Source: Candidatus Lindowbacteria bacterium RIFCSPLOWO2_12_FULL_62_27
GTDB taxonomy: Bacteria > Lindowbacteria > 2-12-FULL-62-27
Direction of reading: 5' to 3'
DNA: 64,000 nucleotides
Assembly (NCBI GenBank): GCA_001784175.1
Contig: MFPR01000004.1
Location: 248,001-312,000 of the forward strand
Shown here: positions 60,064 through 64,000 of the stretch, piece by piece
Numbering within the stretch: the first letter of the stretch is position 1
How the letters are laid out: the number at the start of each line of letters is the position of its first letter
Made by a program: the position numbers and the translations under genes
Notes under the pieces: generated by a model
Seen by the model: only the letters and a program-made list of their open reading frames with translations
Database searches by the model: none
What the model was told of the DNA's origin: nothing

Positions 60064-60351
60064 ATGCCCACGTACGATTATGAATGCGGGTCGTGCGGCC
60101 ATCGCTGGGAGGCGTTTCAGAACATGACCGCGAGGCCCGCGAAGAAATGCCCGGACTGCGGCCGGCCCAAGGCCCGGCGGCTCCTGACGGCCGGCGGCGG
60201 GGTCCTTTTCAAGGGCAGCGGATTCCACACCACCGACTACCGGTCGGAATCCTACAAGAAAGCCGCGTCGGCCGATTCGGTCAAATCCGGCGGGGCGTCC
60301 ACACCCAAATCGGAAGGAAAACCCGCCGCGAGCAAGCCAGCGGAGAAATAA
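60064..60351 (+). CDS. FmdB-type zinc ribbon protein
   Basis: The 95-residue protein has the FmdB zinc ribbon at its start: PTYDYECGSCGHRWEAFQ then KKCPDCGRPKARRLLTAGGGVLFKGSGFHTTDYR. Two CxxC pairs bind zinc. The tail is Ser/Lys/Ala-rich and probably disordered. The family is widespread and its function is unclear. It has its own promoter-like sequence and a perfect ribosome site, and converges with the shikimate kinase gene. Confidence 0.93.
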   Translation: MPTYDYECGSCGHRWEAFQNMTARPAKKCPDCGRPKARRLLTAGGGVLFKGSGFHTTDYRSESYKKAASADSVKSGGASTPKSEGKPAASKPAEK

Positions 60352-60352
60352 T

Positions 60353-60907
60353 TCAGTCTTTCAGGCGGTCCTCGATCTTGTGGAGGATCCGGTGCGCGAG
60401 ATTTTTCGCGCCGAGCTCGTCCGTGTCGACGGCGACGTGGGCCACGCGCACGTAAAACGGCGCGCGGCGGCGCATGATGTCGCGCTCGGTCTGTCCGTCG
60501 CCGAGCGCCGGCCGGCAGGAGTCGGCGGCGACCCGGGATTCGAGCCGGGCGGGTTCGGCGCGCAGAAAGACGACGACGGCGCCGGTTCGCAGGAGCCGCG
60601 CCTTGCGGGCGCTGTATCGCTCGGCGCCGCGGCGGTCGAGGTCGACGACGACGCCGCCGCCGCAATCGACGATCACGTTTTCAAGCGCTGATATTTTTTT
60701 CAGGATTTCAAACTCTTTCTGCCGGAAAAACCGCCAAGCCGCGACCCCACCGCCTTTTTGCCGGATGATGTCCGCCACCGGCCGGCCGCCGCATTCGTAG
60801 GAAACCAGCACATCGGTGCTGATGACCGGCCGGCGCAGAAGCACGGACAGCCGGCGCGCGGCGCGGCTCTTGCCGGCGCCGCGGGGGCCGACGAGGCAAA
60901 TCCTCAT
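60353..60907 (-). CDS. aroK: Shikimate kinase
   Basis: The 184-residue protein has the P-loop GPRGAGKSRAARRL, the substrate motif STDVLVSYECGGRPVADI (with the metal- and shikimate-binding Asp), FFRQKEFEIL, the shikimate-binding DCGGGVVVDL, and a LID with RPALGDGQTERDIMRRRAPFY. It phosphorylates shikimate in chorismate synthesis. Length is normal. Its start abuts the stop of the PPK2 gene (60907/60908), so it is downstream in the same leftward operon. Confidence 0.93.
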   Translation of the reverse strand: MRICLVGPRGAGKSRAARRLSVLLRRPVISTDVLVSYECGGRPVADIIRQKGGGVAAWRFFRQKEFEILKKISALENVIVDCGGGVVVDLDRRGAERYSARKARLLRTGAVVVFLRAEPARLESRVAADSCRPALGDGQTERDIMRRRAPFYVRVAHVAVDTDELGAKNLAHRILHKIEDRLKD

Positions 60908-62386
60908 CTACAAATTTTTATCGAGCGCGGCGCAGAGCGTTTCGAGGGCCTTGACGCGGGCCCAATACTTGCAGTTGCCTTCGATGACGGTCCACGGCGC
61001 GTGGGGCGTGCTGGTCTTCTCGATCATGTCCGATACGGCCTTTTCGTACTGCGGCCACTTCTCGCGGTTGCGCCAGTCCTCCTCGGTCAACTTCCACCGC
61101 TTGTATTCGATCGACTCGCGCTCCTTGAACCGCCGGAGCTGTTCGTCCTGATCGATGTGAATCCAGAACTTGACCAGAACCGTGCCGTAATTGGCGAGCT
61201 GCCGCTCGAACTCGTTGATCTCCTCAAAGGCCCGCCGCCATTCGTCCTCGGAACAAAATCCCTCCACCCGCTCGACCATGACGCGGCCGTACCAGGTGCG
61301 GTCGAAGACAGTGAGATGCCCGGCCTTGGGAAGGTGCCGCCAGAATCGCCAGAGGTAATGGTGGGTCGACTCGTCGCCCTTGGGCGCCGCGATGGGGATC
61401 ACCGAGTATCCGCGGGGATCGAGTTTTTCCGTGATCCGTTTGATGTTGCCGCCCTTGCCGGACGCGTCCCATCCCTCGTAGGTCACGATCACCGGCAGGC
61501 GCTTCGCGTACATCCGGTACTCGTAGTCCAGCAGCCGTTCCTGCAGGTCCTCGACCCGTTCGGCATATTCCTCCTTGGAGAGCTTCCGGCCGAGATCCGC
61601 CTTCGCCAGCGCTCCGGGCTTGGCGGCGGCCGCCGCCGGCGGCGCCTTGATGACGGGCGCTGCCAGTTTTTGGAACTTTTTGTCCAGCCCGGCCTTGATG
61701 GCCTCGATCACGGTCTGGACGGCCTTGACGGCGCTGTATCGCCGGTCATGAGCCTCGATGACCGTCCACGGCGCGTACGGCGTGCTGGTTTTCTTGAACA
61801 TGTCCTCGGCCGCCTCATAGAACTTCTCGTACGCCTTGTGATGCTTCCAATCGGTCTTGGACACCTTCCAGCCGCGGAAGGGGTCTTTCAGAAACCGTTT
61901 GAACCGCTGTTTCTGCTCTTTCTTGCTGATGTGGAGCCACAGCTTGACGAAGATCGCGCCGTCGGCCGCGAGGAGCCGTTCGAACTCGTTGATCTCGTCG
62001 TAGGCGCGGGACCATTCCTTTTTGGACGTGAGCTTGTCGACGCGCTCGACGAGGACACGGCCGTACCAGCTCCGGTCAAAAATTGCGATGTCGCCGCGGG
62101 CCGGAAGCTGGAGCCAGAATCGCCACAGGAAGGGCCGGAGCGCCTCCTCCTCGTTCGGCGCTTTGATGTGCCGCACCTTGAACCCGCGCGGATCGAGCCG
62201 CCGGACGAGCGTGCCGACGGTCGTGCCCTTGCCGGCGGCCTCCCAGCCTTCAAAGACGATGATGACCGGCGTTCCGGACTCCACGACTTTTCGCTGGAGC
62301 ACACCCAACTCGAACTGGAGTTTCTGAAAAATTTCGTGATGCTCTTTTTTGCCAAGTTTTATGTCGAAATTAGATTTTTCAAGCAC
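60908..62386 (-). CDS. pap: Polyphosphate:AMP phosphotransferase (two PPK2 domains)
   Basis: The 492-residue product has two PPK2 kinase domains in tandem. The first has Walker A in FEGWEAAGKGTTVGTLVRRLDPRGFKV and Walker B in AIFDRSWYGRVLVERV. The second has YEGWDASGKGGNIKRITEKLDPRGYSV and TVFDRTWYGRVMVERV. They are joined by an Ala-rich linker (PPAAAAAKPG). This is the class II PPK2 layout, which makes ADP from AMP and polyphosphate. I start at GTG 62386, with GGAG eight bases upstream; it overlaps the stop of the preceding gene by eight bases. Confidence 0.92.
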   Translation of the reverse strand: MLEKSNFDIKLGKKEHHEIFQKLQFELGVLQRKVVESGTPVIIVFEGWEAAGKGTTVGTLVRRLDPRGFKVRHIKAPNEEEALRPFLWRFWLQLPARGDIAIFDRSWYGRVLVERVDKLTSKKEWSRAYDEINEFERLLAADGAIFVKLWLHISKKEQKQRFKRFLKDPFRGWKVSKTDWKHHKAYEKFYEAAEDMFKKTSTPYAPWTVIEAHDRRYSAVKAVQTVIEAIKAGLDKKFQKLAAPVIKAPPAAAAAKPGALAKADLGRKLSKEEYAERVEDLQERLLDYEYRMYAKRLPVIVTYEGWDASGKGGNIKRITEKLDPRGYSVIPIAAPKGDESTHHYLWRFWRHLPKAGHLTVFDRTWYGRVMVERVEGFCSEDEWRRAFEEINEFERQLANYGTVLVKFWIHIDQDEQLRRFKERESIEYKRWKLTEEDWRNREKWPQYEKAVSDMIEKTSTPHAPWTVIEGNCKYWARVKALETLCAALDKNL

Positions 62387-62792
62387 GCGATTTTCTCCTT
62401 TTCTTGTTCTTGGATTTCCCGGATGCCGGCGCGTCGGCCGGTTTTTCAGCGCCGTCCACAAGCTGATCAACAGCCATGCCAAGTACGACGAGGAGGTCCT
62501 CGAGTTTGCGGAGGTCCTTCCGGCGGCCCTTGTGGGGTTTCACGTTCAGGTCGCGGATCTTGCGCAGGATGATGGCAACCGCGCCGGCGTCGACCGCCGT
62601 CGCCTCTCCGAGCCGTCCGGCGATCTGCTCCGCCTGGGCCTCGAGCTTGGACACGTAGGCGGCAGCGATTTCCTTGGCGAGAGACCGGATGCGGCGGATT
62701 TCGATTTGCAAGGATTTGAGCGCCTCAAAGACGACCTGGGATCCCGGCTCGGCCTGGACCTTGGACTTCGACGACACGCCTGTTCTTCTCAT
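62379..62792 (-). CDS. Unknown helical protein with basic tail
   Basis: The 137-residue product is nearly all helical (FEALKSLQIEIRRIRSLAKEIAAAYVSKLEAQAEQI), with a Lys/Arg-rich tail (SGKSKNKKRRKSRA). I do not recognise the family. It is coupled by short overlaps both to the upstream thymidylate kinase gene (four bases) and to the downstream PPK2 gene (eight bases), so it probably works with one of them, perhaps as a subunit or regulator. Confidence 0.62.
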   Translation of the reverse strand: MRRTGVSSKSKVQAEPGSQVVFEALKSLQIEIRRIRSLAKEIAAAYVSKLEAQAEQIAGRLGEATAVDAGAVAIILRKIRDLNVKPHKGRRKDLRKLEDLLVVLGMAVDQLVDGAEKPADAPASGKSKNKKRRKSRA

Positions 62793-63511
62793 GACGGGAT
62801 CAGCGGCTCAATCTTGGCTTGAAGCTCCATCGAGACCCGCCGGGCCGAGCGGTTGGCATCGACGATGGTGAAACCGTAGATGGAACTCATGCGCATGAAC
62901 TCGGATTGAATGAGTTTCTGGTACCGGACGAAACTTTCGAACATGTCGCGGGAGAGGCCGATGTCCATGCCGGACTCCCAGTAGTTGAGGGTGGCATTTT
63001 TGAGGAAGTTTCGTTCGACGAGCTGTTTGGGATTGATCTTGAGATAAAAGACCGCGTCGGGCACGAGCGCCAGACCGTAGAGCGATTCGATCCACTGGCG
63101 GTCCGATCCCCGGACGAGGTCCCGGGCCATCAGCGTGTAGATGTATCGGTCGGCCAGGACCATGTAACCGGCCTTGAGGGCGGGGATCATGATATTTTCG
63201 AGCTGGTCGGCGAAGTCGGTGGCGTAGAAGAGGGAGAGGGTGACGGGATTGAGAACGTTTCCATCGAGGATCTCGCCGAGCTGTTTGCTGACGAGGTTGG
63301 AGCGCTTCAAGCCGATGTCGACGATGGCGTGTCCGCGGGACTCGAGCCACGATTTCAAAAATTCCACCTGCGTCGACCGGCCGGACCCGTCGGGGCCTTC
63401 GATCACGATCAGCATGCCCTTGAGGCTGTCGAGCGGGACACCGGAGAGTCCCTTGCCGTAGAATCGTTTGGACGGCAGGCGCTTTGCGGGGCTCATCGTT
63501 TGATTTTCCAT
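62789..63511 (-). CDS. Thymidylate kinase-like protein 1
   Basis: The 240-residue protein has the P-loop LIVIEGPDGSGRSTQVEFL, the dTMP-kinase aspartate-arginine motif LADRYIYTLMARDLVRG, and LVPDAVFYLKINPKQLVERN. It has a non-standard LID region (LNYWESGMDIGLSRDMFESFVRYQ). A leading 33 residues precede the family start, so translation could also begin at a downstream methionine. It overlaps the next-upstream kinase gene by 19 bases and the unknown helical gene by four. Confidence 0.85.
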   Translation of the reverse strand: MENQTMSPAKRLPSKRFYGKGLSGVPLDSLKGMLIVIEGPDGSGRSTQVEFLKSWLESRGHAIVDIGLKRSNLVSKQLGEILDGNVLNPVTLSLFYATDFADQLENIMIPALKAGYMVLADRYIYTLMARDLVRGSDRQWIESLYGLALVPDAVFYLKINPKQLVERNFLKNATLNYWESGMDIGLSRDMFESFVRYQKLIQSEFMRMSSIYGFTIVDANRSARRVSMELQAKIEPLIPS

Positions 63512-64000
63512 TTAAAGACCGGCAGGTCGATTTTCTGAGCGACGATCCGCCGGACTTCCTTCTGCTGGTCCTCGATGCGGCGGGTGGCGTCGATGATCGT
63601 AAAGTTGTAGGGCCGGGCCATCGCGAGGTAGCGGTTGAGGATCCGGGACTGGAAAATTCTAAAGCTTTCATAAATGTCCGTCGAGAGATTCAGGTCCATG
63701 CCGGCTTCATGGTACTTGAGCTTGGGCCGCCCGTCCAGAATTCTCGTCAGGGCGACCTTGAGGGGTGTCTTGAAGAAAAACGTGATGTCGGGCTGGATCG
63801 CGAAACTGTAGAGCCGCGTAATCCAGTCCACGTTGCACCCGCGCACGATGTCGCGGGCGAAGGCCGTGTAGACGTAGCGGTCGCACAACACGATGTAGCC
63901 GGCGCGGAGGAGCGGCAGGACCTGGCTCTCGTAGCGGTCGGCGAAATCGGTGCAGTGGATGAGGCTGAAGGTGGTGGGCGTGAGAAGCTGGAGTTTTTTG
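63493..64000 (-). CDS. Thymidylate kinase-like protein 2 (5' end cut by window edge)
   Basis: The last 169 codons of a second kinase are visible. They run from KLQLLTPTTFSLIHCTDFADRYESQVLPLLRAGYIVLCDRYVYTAFARDIVRG through YHEAGMDLNLSTDIYESFRIFQ to the C-terminus FKWKIKR. The P-loop lies beyond base 64000. It is clearly related to the adjacent kinase (CDRYVYTAFARDIVRG versus ADRYIYTLMARDLVRG), so the two are a tandem duplicate pair. The stop lies 19 bases inside the next gene. Confidence 0.85.
   Translation of the reverse strand, partial: KKLQLLTPTTFSLIHCTDFADRYESQVLPLLRAGYIVLCDRYVYTAFARDIVRGCNVDWITRLYSFAIQPDITFFFKTPLKVALTRILDGRPKLKYHEAGMDLNLSTDIYESFRIFQSRILNRYLAMARPYNFTIIDATRRIEDQQKEVRRIVAQKIDLPVFKWKIKR

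Overview
The window is GC-rich bacterial DNA (roughly 60-63% G+C), tightly packed, with many 4-base ATGA/GTGA overlaps between genes. It most likely comes from an uncultivated diderm bacterium. Evidence includes a CofD-type coenzyme F420 enzyme, an AMMECR1/MEMO1 pair, archease-RtcB, PolX, type IV minor pilins, a large set of GT-C membrane glycosyltransferases and abundant palindromic interspersed repeats. No rRNA or tRNA is visible, and I cannot name a phylum from sequence alone.

Layout. 1-2.2 kb (-): cofD (cut by the window edge), amrA, amrB. 2.2-2.9 kb: a gene-poor segment with a dispersed repeat, a terminator and a possible structured RNA. 2.9-4.0 kb (-): DegT/DnrJ aminotransferase. 4.2-11 kb (+): archease and rtcB, then a transglutaminase-like protein, a GT2 glycosyltransferase and an O-antigen-ligase/TPR protein. 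11-12.6 kb (-): a GT39 enzyme. 12.6-15.1 kb (+): polX and a receiver-PilZ protein. 24.1 to 15.1 kb (-): one long run, ffh, rpsP, trmD, rplS, an unknown gene, a three-subunit molybdenum hydroxylase, a small membrane protein, an FtsB-like protein and an alkaline-phosphatase-superfamily enzyme. 24.1-27 kb (-): a PMT-type glycosyltransferase between two 117-bp direct repeats, and a sigma-54 response regulator. 27-47.6 kb: five TMTC-like GT-C/TPR proteins, four other GT-C proteins, a four-gene minor pilin operon and several unknown proteins. 47.7-50.3 kb (+): a secreted protein with GH5-like and GH26-like modules. 50.3-52 kb: an accessory island with rhuM, a truncated type I-E cas1 joined to one CRISPR repeat, and two palindromic repeats. 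52-53.7 kb (-): adenine deaminase. 53.8-60 kb: a caspase-like/formylglycine-enzyme-like fusion divergent from a TPR-CPBP protease and an ABC exporter. 60-64 kb: FmdB-type zinc ribbon, shikimate kinase, two-domain PPK2, a coiled protein and two tandem thymidylate kinase-like genes, the last cut by the edge.

How the parts may work together. The 11 GT-C proteins, the GT2 enzyme and the ligase-like protein point to a large lipid-linked glycosylation capacity. Minor pilins lie among the TMTC-like genes, so pilus or surface-protein O-glycosylation is a reasonable but unproven hypothesis. The most unusual signal is the set of palindromic repeat families that have entered coding sequences in frame. 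They supply N-termini, C-termini with stop codons, and internal loops in at least eight genes, including essential trmD. One family is read in two different frames in two different proteins.
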